A stretch of DNA of 62,350 bases from assembly GCA_009694745.1 (NCBI GenBank), contig SHUF01000010.1, positions 1 through 62,350 of the forward strand. Reading direction: 5' to 3'. Numbering within the stretch: the first letter of the stretch is position 1; each line of letters starts with the position of its first letter. A model generated the notes under the pieces. That model did not search any database. It was given only the letters and a program-made list of their open reading frames with translations, and had not been told where the DNA came from. Position numbers and translations under genes: made by a program. The stretch comes from Acidobacteriota bacterium (GTDB lineage Bacteria > Acidobacteriota > Vicinamibacteria > Vicinamibacterales > SCN-69-37). Below are positions 48,756 through 57,304 of the stretch, one piece after another.

Positions 48756-49850
48756 ATGAAGCAGCGAATAGTGATGAGCGCCGTCGCGCTGGCAGTGGCG
48801 TCGGCGGGTGTGCTGGCCGCGCAGGCGCCGGCTCCGCCGGTCCAATCCAGGCCGGTGGTATTGCAGAAGGTGCTGGTGAAGGTCAACGGGGCCATCTTCA
48901 CCAAGACCGAGCTTGAAGAACTGCAGGTCGAGGCGCTCAGTGAGCAGAACAAGCGTCAGTTGTCACAGCTGGACCTTCAGAATGACGCGACACTTCGTGA
49001 GGAGTTGCTCAAAATCACGCCCGAGATCATCGCCAACGCTGTGGACTACTTGATCGTGATCCAGCGGGGCCGCGAACTGGGCCTTCGGTTGAGTGACGCG
49101 CAGTTTAAGGATTACATCGAGGGCATCAAGAAAGACAATCAGCTCGACGATAAGACGTTCCTGGTGGCCATGCAGCAGCAGGGCATGACCATGGAAATTC
49201 TTCGCAAGCGGCTCGAGAAGGAATATCTGCGTCAGGGTGTGATGTCGCGCGACGTGGCACCGCGCATTGCGATTACCGAGGAAGAGGCGCGCCAATACTA
49301 CCGCGCTCATCCCGATGAGTTCATGAAGCCGACGATGATCACGGTGCGTGAGATTTCGGTGCTTGGGACGAGCGAAGCCCGTGCCGGCGAGCAGGTGGTG
49401 AATGTGGCGCTGGACGAAGCCGCGCTCGACAAAATCAAAGCCGCTCGCGAGCGCGCGCTCAAAGGCGAAGACTTCGCCGCGCTCGTCACGGAATTTTCGC
49501 AGTCGGGATCCAAGTCCAACGGAGGTCTGATTGGGCCGCTCAACCTGAATGAGCTGGCTGAAGGTTTGCGCAAGCTCCTGGGGCCGATGAAGACCGGAGA
49601 GATCGCGGAGCCCCTCCGCACTCCCACCGGTTATCAACTGCTGAAGGTTGAATTAAAAGACGAGTCGACGGTTGAGTCGTTCGAGGCGGTGCGCAACCAG
49701 GTTGGCGACAAGGTGCAGGGTGAACGCGGCCAGGTCGAAATGCTGAAGTTCGTCGAGAGCCTGCGCGGACAGGCCATCATCGAGTGGAAAGACGAAGACC
49801 TGAAGAAGCTCTACGAGCAGTACCGCGCGTCGCAGAAGAAAGTGGACTGA
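48756..49850 (+). CDS. SurA/PpiC-type periplasmic peptidyl-prolyl isomerase
   Basis: The ATG at 48756 gives a signal peptide (MKQRIVMSAVALAVASAG then VLAAQA) and a 364-residue secreted chaperone. A SurA-N-like helical domain (about residues 30-190; VLVKVNGAIFTKTELEE) precedes a parvulin rotamase domain (about 195-310; MITVREISVLG, GEDFAALVTEFSQSGSKSNGG). It should assist folding of outer-membrane proteins. Only one parvulin domain is present, against two in E. coli SurA. dusB starts one base after its stop. Confidence 0.9.
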   Translation: MKQRIVMSAVALAVASAGVLAAQAPAPPVQSRPVVLQKVLVKVNGAIFTKTELEELQVEALSEQNKRQLSQLDLQNDATLREELLKITPEIIANAVDYLIVIQRGRELGLRLSDAQFKDYIEGIKKDNQLDDKTFLVAMQQQGMTMEILRKRLEKEYLRQGVMSRDVAPRIAITEEEARQYYRAHPDEFMKPTMITVREISVLGTSEARAGEQVVNVALDEAALDKIKAARERALKGEDFAALVTEFSQSGSKSNGGLIGPLNLNELAEGLRKLLGPMKTGEIAEPLRTPTGYQLLKVELKDESTVESFEAVRNQVGDKVQGERGQVEMLKFVESLRGQAIIEWKDEDLKKLYEQYRASQKKVD

Positions 49851-49851
49851 C

Positions 49852-50892
49852 GTGACGCCGAGAATCGGCACCGTCAGCCTGCACTCGCCGGTGGTGATGG
49901 CCCCGATGGCGGGCATGACCGACACCGCGTTCAGGCGGTTGGTGAAACGTCAGGGTGGCTGCGGACTGGTTGTGACGGAAATGGTCAGCTCCGAAGGCCT
50001 GGTGCGCGGCATCGACCGCACACTCGAGTACGCGGAGTACACCGAAGAAGAACGGCCCGTCTCCATTCAAATCTTCGGCGGCGATCCATCAAAGATGGCC
50101 GACGCTGCGCAGATCGTTGAGGGTATGGGCGCCGACATCGTGGACATCAACATGGGATGCCCGGTGCCGAAGATTGCCAAACACCATGCCGGCTGCAGCC
50201 TGATGCGCGAGCCGTCGCACGCGGCGAGCATCATCAGCGCGATGGCGAAGGCCGTGAAGATTCCGGTGACGGTGAAGATGCGCGCCGGATGGAACGAACA
50301 CGACATCAACGCGCCCCTGCTGGCGCGCATGGCGCAGGACGCCGGCGCGGCAGCAGTAGCCGTGCATGGCCGCACTGCGGCGCAATCGTATTCAGGCGAA
50401 TCCGACTGGAGCCTGATCGCTCACGTGGCGGCCGGTGTGTCCATCCCTGTGTTTGGATCCGGCGACTGCGTGGAACCGGCCCAGATCGTGGCGCGCCTGC
50501 GTGAATCCAGCGTGGCAGGCGTTCTGGTAGGTCGTGGCGCCCTGCGAAATCCCTGGATCTTCCAACAGGCGACTGATGCGGCGATGGGCCGCGTACCCCG
50601 AACGGTACCGATCGAAGCTCGCGGGCAGTTCTTGCTCGACTATATGGATTTACTGATCGACGAGCGGGTCAGCGAGGCAACCGGATTCCGCCACACCGCG
50701 CCAGGCCAGAGCGACGGCCCGCCTCCCGAGGCCCGCGGCCGCGAACGCTGGGTCATCAATAAACTCCGCGCTCTGGGCTCCTGGTACACCAAAGGCCTGG
50801 ACGGAGGGGCTCAGTTGCGGGTGTCGATCAACAGCGCCAAGTCGATTCCAGAACTACGTGACCTCATCACCAAGTTCTTTGTTTCTAGTTAA
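49852..50892 (+). CDS. dusB: tRNA-dihydrouridine synthase (DusB-like)
   Basis: FMN- and NADPH-dependent reduction of uridines in the tRNA D-loop. The 346-residue protein starts at GTG 49852. Family blocks are MAPMAGMTDTAFRRL, INMGCPVPKIAKHHAG (catalytic Cys), VTVKMRAGWNE, AVHGRTAAQSYSG and GVLVGRGALRNPWIF. Close to SurA-like gene (1-bp gap), so co-transcribed. The following 101 bp are strikingly A/T-rich with a TTGGTT/AACCAA inverted repeat (50967-50982). Confidence 0.93.
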   Translation: MTPRIGTVSLHSPVVMAPMAGMTDTAFRRLVKRQGGCGLVVTEMVSSEGLVRGIDRTLEYAEYTEEERPVSIQIFGGDPSKMADAAQIVEGMGADIVDINMGCPVPKIAKHHAGCSLMREPSHAASIISAMAKAVKIPVTVKMRAGWNEHDINAPLLARMAQDAGAAAVAVHGRTAAQSYSGESDWSLIAHVAAGVSIPVFGSGDCVEPAQIVARLRESSVAGVLVGRGALRNPWIFQQATDAAMGRVPRTVPIEARGQFLLDYMDLLIDERVSEATGFRHTAPGQSDGPPPEARGRERWVINKLRALGSWYTKGLDGGAQLRVSINSAKSIPELRDLITKFFVSS

Positions 50893-50993
50893 TAAGTATA
50901 AAAAGCGCTTAATAGTCCGTTTGACCAACTCAATTTACCAATTATTATAGTTGTTACAGCACTTATTTGGTTTATTAACCAATCACAAAGACG

Positions 50994-51794
50994 CTATGAT
51001 CGCCGTTTGGGCGGCTTGAAGCCACCCCCGCGACCAACTGGGGGACGACCAGGCCGGCCCGTGTCGGGCCCCCGATCGGGGCGCCGATCCGGCCGATCCG
51101 GACGACGCTCACGCTTGGGCCGATCGCCGAACGGGTTTTCCATCGGCGGACCGGGCGGCCGGTCACGGCGCGGCGGTCTTCCCTGCCCGCCCTCGCGGTC
51201 GTCGCGTCGCGGAGGCCTGGGGCCTCGATCCGGGAACGGGCTGCGGCCGGCAGGCCGATCCTCGCGTGGCCGCGGCGGTCCACCGGGCGACCAGGGCCGG
51301 TCCGAGCGGGGCCGATCGGACTTGGCGCGGTCAAACGGCGGCCGCGGCGGGCGCCCATCGGGTTTCTTGCGGTCGGACCAGGGCCGATCGGAACGCGGTC
51401 GATCGGAAGGCCGCGGTCGATCTTCGCGAGGTGGCCGCGGGCCAAACGGCGACTCAGACTTCGGGCCGTCCCCACCTGTCTGTTCCCGCTTGAACTTCGC
51501 ACGCTTTTGATCGCGCGTCATCTCGAATCGAGCTCTGGGGTCGCGATGCTCGCCGCCGGGCCTCCACTCCTTGGTGCGTTTTTCTCGCGCCTCGGTCTCG
51601 GCGAGCTTGGATGCACCAATGGCGGCTTCCGGAGACTCCCAGACCTTGCCCCGCTCAAACCACCGGAGCGTGACGTCCGTTTGTGTGCGTTGCAGTTGCC
51701 GCAGAGTGGGCACCAAATCCTCGCGTTCCTTCCCGCGGAAGGACGTGGGCGTTTTACCGATCAGAATGACCCAGAACGAATGTGACGGAGGCAT
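50994..51794 (-). CDS. Protein with conserved N-terminus and Arg/Pro/Asp-rich disordered tail
   Basis: The first about 90 of 266 residues look folded (FWVILIGKTPTSFRGKERED, then LVPTLRQLQRTQTDVTLRWF and ERGKVWESP). The rest is an extreme Arg/Pro/Asp/Gly tail built on DRPRSDRPWS-like and RPDRPDRR units, certainly disordered and strongly basic, ending GGGFKPPKRRS. Such tails often bind RNA or ribosomes, but no RNA-binding domain is visible. The start is 2 bp after the stop of the NtrC-type regulator gene, so the two form one operon. I do not know its function. The opposite strand is also open over 51007-51510, a by-product of the repeats. Confidence 0.75.
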   Translation of the reverse strand: MPPSHSFWVILIGKTPTSFRGKEREDLVPTLRQLQRTQTDVTLRWFERGKVWESPEAAIGASKLAETEAREKRTKEWRPGGEHRDPRARFEMTRDQKRAKFKREQTGGDGPKSESPFGPRPPREDRPRPSDRPRSDRPWSDRKKPDGRPPRPPFDRAKSDRPRSDRPWSPGGPPRPREDRPAGRSPFPDRGPRPPRRDDREGGQGRPPRRDRPPGPPMENPFGDRPKRERRPDRPDRRPDRGPDTGRPGRPPVGRGGGFKPPKRRS

Positions 51795-51796
51795 AT

Positions 51797-53191
51797 TCAG
51801 GAACGCTCCAGGCGTTTGAGTTTCTCTATCAAGGTGGTGCGTTTGATCTTCAGCAGGTCCGCGGCCACTCGTTTGTTGCCGCCACCCTGGTCCAACGCGC
51901 GACGAATCAGGCCATGTTCAAATTGCGCCACGAGCGCGTCAAAGTCAACACCATCGGCCGGCAGCGCCTCTGGCTCGGCTGTGGTCTGGGCAGGCATGGA
52001 CAGAATCTCATCGGACATGTCGGCCAACTCGAGCTGGGCGCGTCCCGGCGATAGCGCAAACGCCCGCTCCATCACATTCTCGAGCTGGCGCACATTACCC
52101 GGCCAGTGATACGCCATCAGGGCCTGCTGCGCGTCCTGCGCGATGGTGACCCGGCCGCGCGCGGGCGATTCCTGGCTCAAGCGATCGAGAAAATGCTGCG
52201 CCAGCAACGGTACGTCCGACCGGCGGTCGCGCAACGCCGGCACATGCACGGGAATCACGTTGAGCCGGTAGTACAGATCCTCTCGAAACGTCCCGTCCGC
52301 CACCATCTGCTTCAGGTCCGAGTTCGTCGCAGCAATGATGCGCACATCAACTTTCACTGTCTGCGATTCGCCAACACGCTCAAACTCGCGCGACTGAATT
52401 GTTCGCAGCAACTTCACCTGCAGCGGCAGGCTCATGGTGCCCACTTCATCCAGAAACAACGTGCCTCGATTGGCCTGCTCGAGACGGCCCTGCCGATTGG
52501 CCACCGCGCCGGTAAACGCGCCCCGGACATGACCGAACAGTTCCGCTTCAAGCAGCGTTTCTGGAATGGCGCTGCAGTTGATCGCCATGAATCGCTGTTG
52601 CCGTCGCGGGCTCGCGTCGTGAATGGCACGCGCGGCCAACTCTTTTCCCGTACCCGTTTCGCCAGTGATCAGCACCGTGCTCGACGTGCCTGCCACGGTT
52701 TGGATCAGCTCCAGCATCCGCACCACGGGAGCAGCCTGGCCGATGATGCCGCCCAGATGAAACCGTCCACGCAGCTGTTCTCGGAGGTACGCGTTCTCGG
52801 AACGCAGCCGGCGCTTCTCCACCGCTGTAGACAACGCGTGCAGCAACTCCTCGAACTGGAAGGGCTTCGTGATGAACCCCTCCGCCCCCAGGCGCGTCAC
52901 CTCCACGGCCTCGCGCACCGTGCCGAACCCGGTGATCACCACCGCAATGATGTCGGGATACCGCGCAAACGCCTCGTCAAGCACCTGGCGGCCGTCAACG
53001 CCAGGCAACCGCAAGTCCGTGAGCAGGATGTCGAACGCAAACTCGCTGAGGCGAGCCACCGCCTCCTCTCCCGTCCCTGCCTGCTCAACCCGGTAGCCGT
53101 AATCAGTCAGGCGCTCGGCTATTACATCTCTGAAAGCCTCCTCGTCATCAACCAACAGGAGGTGAAGTCGAGGATTGGTGTCAGAAGACAT
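51797..53191 (-). CDS. NtrC-family sigma-54-dependent response regulator
   Basis: 464 residues. An N-terminal receiver domain has the acidic pair DDE and phospho-acceptor Asp59 (LLTDLRLPG). The central AAA+ domain has Walker A GETGTGKE, the sigma-54 contact loop GAFTGA and NRGTLFLDEVGTM. A C-terminal Fis-type HTH ends the protein (NKRVAADLLKIKRTTLIEKL). It should activate sigma-54 promoters once phosphorylated. A match to such a promoter lies 0.76 kb away at 53948-53964. The likely kinase is the hybrid kinase at 54762-56309. Confidence 0.94.
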   Translation of the reverse strand: MSSDTNPRLHLLLVDDEEAFRDVIAERLTDYGYRVEQAGTGEEAVARLSEFAFDILLTDLRLPGVDGRQVLDEAFARYPDIIAVVITGFGTVREAVEVTRLGAEGFITKPFQFEELLHALSTAVEKRRLRSENAYLREQLRGRFHLGGIIGQAAPVVRMLELIQTVAGTSSTVLITGETGTGKELAARAIHDASPRRQQRFMAINCSAIPETLLEAELFGHVRGAFTGAVANRQGRLEQANRGTLFLDEVGTMSLPLQVKLLRTIQSREFERVGESQTVKVDVRIIAATNSDLKQMVADGTFREDLYYRLNVIPVHVPALRDRRSDVPLLAQHFLDRLSQESPARGRVTIAQDAQQALMAYHWPGNVRQLENVMERAFALSPGRAQLELADMSDEILSMPAQTTAEPEALPADGVDFDALVAQFEHGLIRRALDQGGGNKRVAADLLKIKRTTLIEKLKRLERS

Positions 53192-53302
53192 CGAAGAGAT
53201 GACGACATATTGACATCCAGACCCCGTAGCGTCAATCGTCCGGCGATGTTTATAAGAGGGGTTCTACAGTTTCCCGAAAGGCCTGCCGATAGTTCCGGAC
53301 GT

Positions 53303-53539
53303 ATGCTTGAACGCACCACCGTTTCAATCCCCCGCGCCTGTGATGTGGTCGGAGTCAGCCGCCGCACCATCTACAACTGGATGGCCAGTGGAAAGGTGCA
53401 GTACGTAAGAACCGCCGGCGGCTCCGTGCGCATCTTCACCGACACCCTTTGGCGGGATGGCGCCGCCCCCGACCGCGCAGACTCAATGGCCTCACCACTG
53501 CAGCAGCAGGGCGACACCCACATCCGCCGGTCGGCCTGA
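53303..53539 (+). CDS. Small excisionase/BldC-like helix-turn-helix protein
   Basis: A 78-residue protein from ATG 53303, divergent from the NtrC-type gene. Residues 8-50 (SIPRACDVVGVSRRTIYNWM, then GKVQYVRTAGGSVRIF) form a MerR/excisionase-type winged helix. The C-terminal 25 residues are polar and unstructured. Proteins of this type bend DNA or act as small transcription regulators. The open frame extends far upstream through the antisense of the NtrC gene, but that part is not credible. The DHp-like gene starts 4 bp after its stop. Confidence 0.75.
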   Translation: MLERTTVSIPRACDVVGVSRRTIYNWMASGKVQYVRTAGGSVRIFTDTLWRDGAAPDRADSMASPLQQQGDTHIRRSA

Positions 53540-53543
53540 GTCG

Positions 53544-53771
53544 ATGACTGCACTCACGCCGCAGGTCGTGCCCTCGGGCAACGACCTGAACCAACTGTTC
53601 CACCTCCTGAACAACCAACTCGGGATCATCCTGGCCAACGCCGAGTTGCTGGAACATCGACTCGTCGAAGACACGCACCGGGCTCGGGCAGGCCAGGTCG
53701 TCGCCAGCACCGTAGACGCGATTCGAACCACCCAGCGCATCCGGAGCGCCGCCCTACCGCCGGTGTCATGA
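53544..53771 (+). CDS. Small histidine-kinase DHp-like protein without ATPase domain
   Basis: The 75-residue product has FHLLNNQLGIILANAELLE at residues 19-37, closely parallel to the H-box of histidine kinases (compare [17 protein letters not shown] in the hybrid kinase 2 kb away). His20 sits at the phospho-acceptor position, but the next residue is Leu instead of the Glu/Asp needed for kinase action and the Pro is Gln. A second helix follows (ARAGQVVASTVDAIRTTQRI), so it could form the two-helix hairpin of a DHp dimer. There is no HATPase domain; the frame ends at 53771. A phosphotransfer or scaffold role is possible, as is a truncated kinase. Confidence 0.6.
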   Translation: MTALTPQVVPSGNDLNQLFHLLNNQLGIILANAELLEHRLVEDTHRARAGQVVASTVDAIRTTQRIRSAALPPVS

Positions 53772-53947
53772 TGGAATTTTGACACTTGACCACGCCAGCG
53801 TCATTAATTTGACCAATTAGGCGTGGTTCGGCATAAGACTGCACACGGATTCACACCCTGGCAATTTCAATCTAACTCACTGTAACTAAACAACTTAACG
53901 GCATCAATTCGCCATTTACCGCATTCGTATTTTATTCGTCTAACGAA

Positions 53948-53964
53948 TTGGCACCACTGTTGCC
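53948..53964 (+). promoter_or_regulatory. Sigma-54 promoter upstream of the FliA-type sigma gene
   Basis: TTGGCACCACTGTTGCC contains TGGCAC and TTGC in exact -24/-12 register: GG at 53950-53951 and GC at 53962-53963 with 10 bp between. Transcription would start near 53975, 40 bp before the sigma gene at 54015. Upstream, GACCACGCC (53788-53796) and GGCGTGGTT (53820-53828) form an imperfect inverted repeat about 130 bp before the promoter, a plausible activator site. The gap 53772-54014 is otherwise gene-free and A/T-rich. Confidence 0.75.
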
Positions 53965-54014
53965 ATACACCTCTATGCCAGCAACCATCGCCGGCTCAAT
54001 TTTGGAGGTTTTTC

Positions 54015-54761
54015 ATGCAACGCGCGCCCCTCGCCGATCATCAGAATGACCGTGTTGTCGCCACCCTGCCGTTTGTGGAATCGATGGCCAGACGGCTGGC
54101 GTCCACCATGCCAAATTCTGTGGCTGTCAGCGATTTGGTGCAGGACGGCGTGCTCGGGCTGATGGATGCGGCGCATCGTTTTGATGAAAGCCGCGGAATC
54201 AAGTTCGAGACATTCGCCGAGCGGCGCGTACGCGGCGCCATGATCGATGCGCTGCGCCGTGATGCCTGGCCGCGCGGCGTACGCCGTGTTCGCCGCGAAC
54301 TCGAAGCCGCCCGCGAATCCCTGCGCCGCGAATTGGGTGCCGAGCCATCCCTGGCCGATCTCGCCAAGCGCGTCGGCGCCGACGAGTCGCGACTGGAGCG
54401 CACCATCCTCCGGATCACCACCATTGAGTCCACGTCGCCGCTTGCGAACCACGACAACGTGGACACGGGCTCGCTGCCCGCTGTGATGGTGCCAAGCTCG
54501 CCGGCGGCGCCAGACCAGCAGTTTGAACATAAAGAAGTCCGCGACCATGTGCGTGCCGCCCTCGCCGCCCTCCCCCCTCGCGAACGCCGCATCGTCAGCC
54601 TCTACTACTTCAAGGAGGCGACGATGAAGCAGATTGGGAAGGAGATTGGCGTCAACGAGTCGCGCGTCTCGCAGTTGCATGCGAGGGCGATGAGCCGTTT
54701 ACGCAAGACGCTTGCGCCGGCCGCCGGACAGTCGATCTGTTCGAAGTACGCCGTGGCGTGA
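54015..54761 (+). CDS. FliA/WhiG-type (sigma-28 family) RNA polymerase sigma factor
   Basis: The 248-residue sigma factor contains region 2 (VSDLVQDGVLGLMDAAHRFD, KFETFAERRVRGAMIDALRR), region 3 (EPSLADLAKRVGADESRLER) and region 4 (LPPRERRIVSLYYFKEATMK, then IGVNESRVSQLHARAM). The pattern is that of the FliA group, which often drives motility or development genes, though no flagellar genes are in the window. A good ribosome site GGAGG lies 7 bp before the ATG. Its promoter appears sigma-54 dependent. Its stop abuts the stop of the convergent hybrid kinase gene. Confidence 0.92.
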   Translation: MQRAPLADHQNDRVVATLPFVESMARRLASTMPNSVAVSDLVQDGVLGLMDAAHRFDESRGIKFETFAERRVRGAMIDALRRDAWPRGVRRVRRELEAARESLRRELGAEPSLADLAKRVGADESRLERTILRITTIESTSPLANHDNVDTGSLPAVMVPSSPAAPDQQFEHKEVRDHVRAALAALPPRERRIVSLYYFKEATMKQIGKEIGVNESRVSQLHARAMSRLRKTLAPAAGQSICSKYAVA

Positions 54762-56309
54762 TTAGGCAATCAGTTCGCGGGCCGTCCGCACGACGTCGCG
54801 GAGGCGGAACGGTTTGGCGAGCCAGCGGCATCCGCTGCGCTCGAGGAACGCCTCGGCTTCGGTGCCGGCCACATCACCGGTCACAAAAATCACGCGGCGC
54901 GTGAGGGCGGGGGCCGTCGCCGCCAAGTGGTTGTAAAACGCCACGCCGTCCACGCGTGGCATTTTCAAGTCGCAGACAATCACGTCGTAGGCGCGGCGCT
55001 GCGTGCGGGAAATTGCCTCTTCGCCATCGGCCGCGCGATCCACTTCAAACCCGGCGTCGCGCAAGGCGTCGGCCACGGCTTCACCAAGCGCGTGTTCGTC
55101 CTCGACGACCAGGGCGCGGGTGCCCACGGGCACTTCAGCAGGCGCCGGCGCAGCTGCCGGTTCAGGCGCGCGCACGTGGGTGCCCCCCGCAGGGAGTTCC
55201 AGCACAAACGACGCGCCGCGCCCAGGCACCGACGACACGGCCAGGCGTCCGCCGTGTTCCTGCGCAATGGCGTAGGCCACAGTCAGCCCGAGGCCTGTGC
55301 CCTTACCGACAGCCTTCGTCGTAAAAAACGGGTCAAAGATTTTTTCCTGCACATCCGCCGACATTCCAGGGCCGTCGTCGCTCACTTCGAGCATCACAGC
55401 GTCGCGTTCGGCGTCGTGCCACGAGCGCAACACCAGCCGCCCCCGGCCGTAGGCGCCGAGCATGGCGTGTTCGGCGTTGATCACGAGGTTCAGCAGCACC
55501 TGCTGCAGCTGATGGTGGTCTGCAAAGACGAGTGGAAGGCCAGCGGCCAGCGCTTCGATGATCACGACATTGGCCACGTGTTGTTCGTAGGCGCGCAAGG
55601 CGAGCGTATCGCGCACGACGTGATTGAGGTCGACCATCGTGCGCGTCGTGTGACGCTTGCGCGCAAAGGTTTGGAGGCTGCGGACGATCCGGGCGGCCCG
55701 TTCGGCCGCGTTGTGGACGGCATCCAGATCACGCCGGGTGTGGTCGTCGAGGCGGCGGCTGGTCAGGCGCTCGGCGCACGCAAGGATGGTGGCGAGCGGG
55801 TTGTTCAGCTCGTGTGCCACGCCCGACATGGTCTGGCCGAGCGCCGCCAGCTTTTCCGCCTGTGACAACTGGCGGAAGACATCCCGTGCTTTGTCCTCCA
55901 GCTTCTTTCGCTCTGTGACGTCGCGCATCAAGGCTTCTACCCTGAGTGCGTGCGCCAGTGGCTCGGCGCGGGCGGTGACTTCAATCCAGATGGCGGTACC
56001 GTCAAGCCTCCGCAGTCGCAATAAGTGATCATGTACGGCGCCGTCGCGGGTGAGTTGTGCGAGGAACCCTTCGCGTGCCAGCGGATCGACAAAGCAATCA
56101 AGATCAAACGGGCGCACGTCGGTGACGCTCACGTCTTCAGCCCATCCCATCATGAGGCGTAGATACGGGTTGGCCGCCAGTGTTGCCGTGGCGTCGGCCG
56201 ACACCAGGCCGATGAAGACGCCTTCGCGAAGCCCCTCGAACAAATGCAGGAACGCATCGTTGCCAAGCGTTGGATGAGGAACGCCGGCCATGGGGGTGGG
56301 AGGCGACAT
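54762..56309 (-). CDS. Hybrid PAS histidine kinase with C-terminal receiver domain
   Basis: 515 residues without membrane segments, so cytosolic. A PAS domain (about 15-135) is followed by the DHp H-box [13 protein letters not shown] with His166. The HATPase has the N-box NLVINAEHA (Asn278), G1 DDGPGMS and G2 [10 protein letters not shown]. An Ala/Pro linker leads to a receiver domain (397-515) with phospho-acceptor Asp447 in VIVCDLKMP. The NtrB-like architecture suits the nearby NtrC-type regulator, although the attached receiver suggests an internal relay or feedback. Its 3' end meets the sigma gene 3' end with no spacer. Confidence 0.93.
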   Translation of the reverse strand: MSPPTPMAGVPHPTLGNDAFLHLFEGLREGVFIGLVSADATATLAANPYLRLMMGWAEDVSVTDVRPFDLDCFVDPLAREGFLAQLTRDGAVHDHLLRLRRLDGTAIWIEVTARAEPLAHALRVEALMRDVTERKKLEDKARDVFRQLSQAEKLAALGQTMSGVAHELNNPLATILACAERLTSRRLDDHTRRDLDAVHNAAERAARIVRSLQTFARKRHTTRTMVDLNHVVRDTLALRAYEQHVANVVIIEALAAGLPLVFADHHQLQQVLLNLVINAEHAMLGAYGRGRLVLRSWHDAERDAVMLEVSDDGPGMSADVQEKIFDPFFTTKAVGKGTGLGLTVAYAIAQEHGGRLAVSSVPGRGASFVLELPAGGTHVRAPEPAAAPAPAEVPVGTRALVVEDEHALGEAVADALRDAGFEVDRAADGEEAISRTQRRAYDVIVCDLKMPRVDGVAFYNHLAATAPALTRRVIFVTGDVAGTEAEAFLERSGCRWLAKPFRLRDVVRTARELIA

Positions 56310-56351
56310 GGCTGCTGAATCTTAGCATCTCGCAGTACACTCGCATTGACC

Positions 56352-57302
56352 ATGACTCAATTACCTAGGATTGCTCAGCTGACCGGCGCCGCCAATGGAT
56401 GGGGTTACTTTCTGTGTTCGAAGAAGGAGCTGCGTAGCGGCAAGAGCGGCAACTATCTGGCGTTGGTACTGCAGGACATCTCTGGAGAGATCAAGGGCAA
56501 GGTCTTTCAGGATGTGGACGGCTTGAAAGAGGAGTTCGACGCCGGGGAGTTCGTCAAGATCCAGGCTCGAGGCAATCTCTTCAACCAGCGTCTCGAACTG
56601 GTGATCGACAAGATTCGACGCATTGACGCGCAGCGTGACGGGCTCGAAGGTTTTCGTGAGGAAGACTGCATTCCGTGCGCCCCGCGCCCGATCGACGACA
56701 TGTGGCGCGAGCTCGAGGCGCATATCGCGCGTGTGTCATCGCCTCCAGTCCGTGAGTTGCTGACCCGCGTGGCGCAGAAGCAGGGCGACCGCCTGCGCAT
56801 CTGGCCCGCGGCTCAGACCGTGCACCATGCGTATCGCGGCGGCCTGCTTGAGCACGTCCTGAAGATCATCGACTCGGTCGTTTTCCTGGCCGACGCGTAC
56901 GGAGCCAATCGGGATCTGCTGGTCGCCGGCGCCATCCTGCACGACATCGGCAAGCTCGAAGAGCTGTCCTATGGTGTGACGACGGATTATTCGGTTGAAG
57001 GGAACCTGCTCGGCCACATCACGATTGGCGCAGGCATGGTGCGCGACATGACGCGGGAGATTCCAGATTTCCCGCACGACCTGTCGGTGCAGATCGAGCA
57101 CTTGATCTTGTCGCACCACGGCCAGAAGTCGATGGGTTCACCCGTGGAGCCGATGACCGTGGAAGCTTTTATCCTGGCTGCGGTTGATGACCTCGATGCC
57201 AGGATTCACCAGGTGAGAAAACACATCGAGGCCGATGACAGCGACGGCCCATTCACGGCCTATCACCGGCGGCTGGAGCGCGTGCTGTACAAGCCGTCCT
57301 GA
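56352..57302 (+). CDS. YhaM-like 3'-5' exonuclease (OB-fold plus HD domain)
   Basis: ATG 56352 gives 316 residues. The N-terminal OB-fold (about 8-95; YFLCSKKELRSGKSGNYLAL) resembles tRNA-anticodon type nucleic-acid-binding domains. The HD phosphohydrolase domain (about 150-290) shows metal ligands in VHHAYRGGLLEHVLK, GAILHDIGKLEEL and SHHG. YhaM/CBF1-type enzymes trim RNA or ssDNA 3' ends. Divergent from the hybrid kinase; the transporter gene follows after 2 bp. Confidence 0.88.
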   Translation: MTQLPRIAQLTGAANGWGYFLCSKKELRSGKSGNYLALVLQDISGEIKGKVFQDVDGLKEEFDAGEFVKIQARGNLFNQRLELVIDKIRRIDAQRDGLEGFREEDCIPCAPRPIDDMWRELEAHIARVSSPPVRELLTRVAQKQGDRLRIWPAAQTVHHAYRGGLLEHVLKIIDSVVFLADAYGANRDLLVAGAILHDIGKLEELSYGVTTDYSVEGNLLGHITIGAGMVRDMTREIPDFPHDLSVQIEHLILSHHGQKSMGSPVEPMTVEAFILAAVDDLDARIHQVRKHIEADDSDGPFTAYHRRLERVLYKPS

Positions 57303-57304
57303 AC

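Noticed and set aside
51007-51510. Plus-strand Arg/Gly-rich frame opposite the disordered protein
   Set aside because: Its composition mirrors the coding repeats on the other strand; the minus-strand frame has a conserved head and operon context.
52106-53302. Long N-terminal extension of the small HTH gene
   Set aside because: The extension is the antisense of the NtrC-type gene; only the part from ATG 53303 resembles a protein family.
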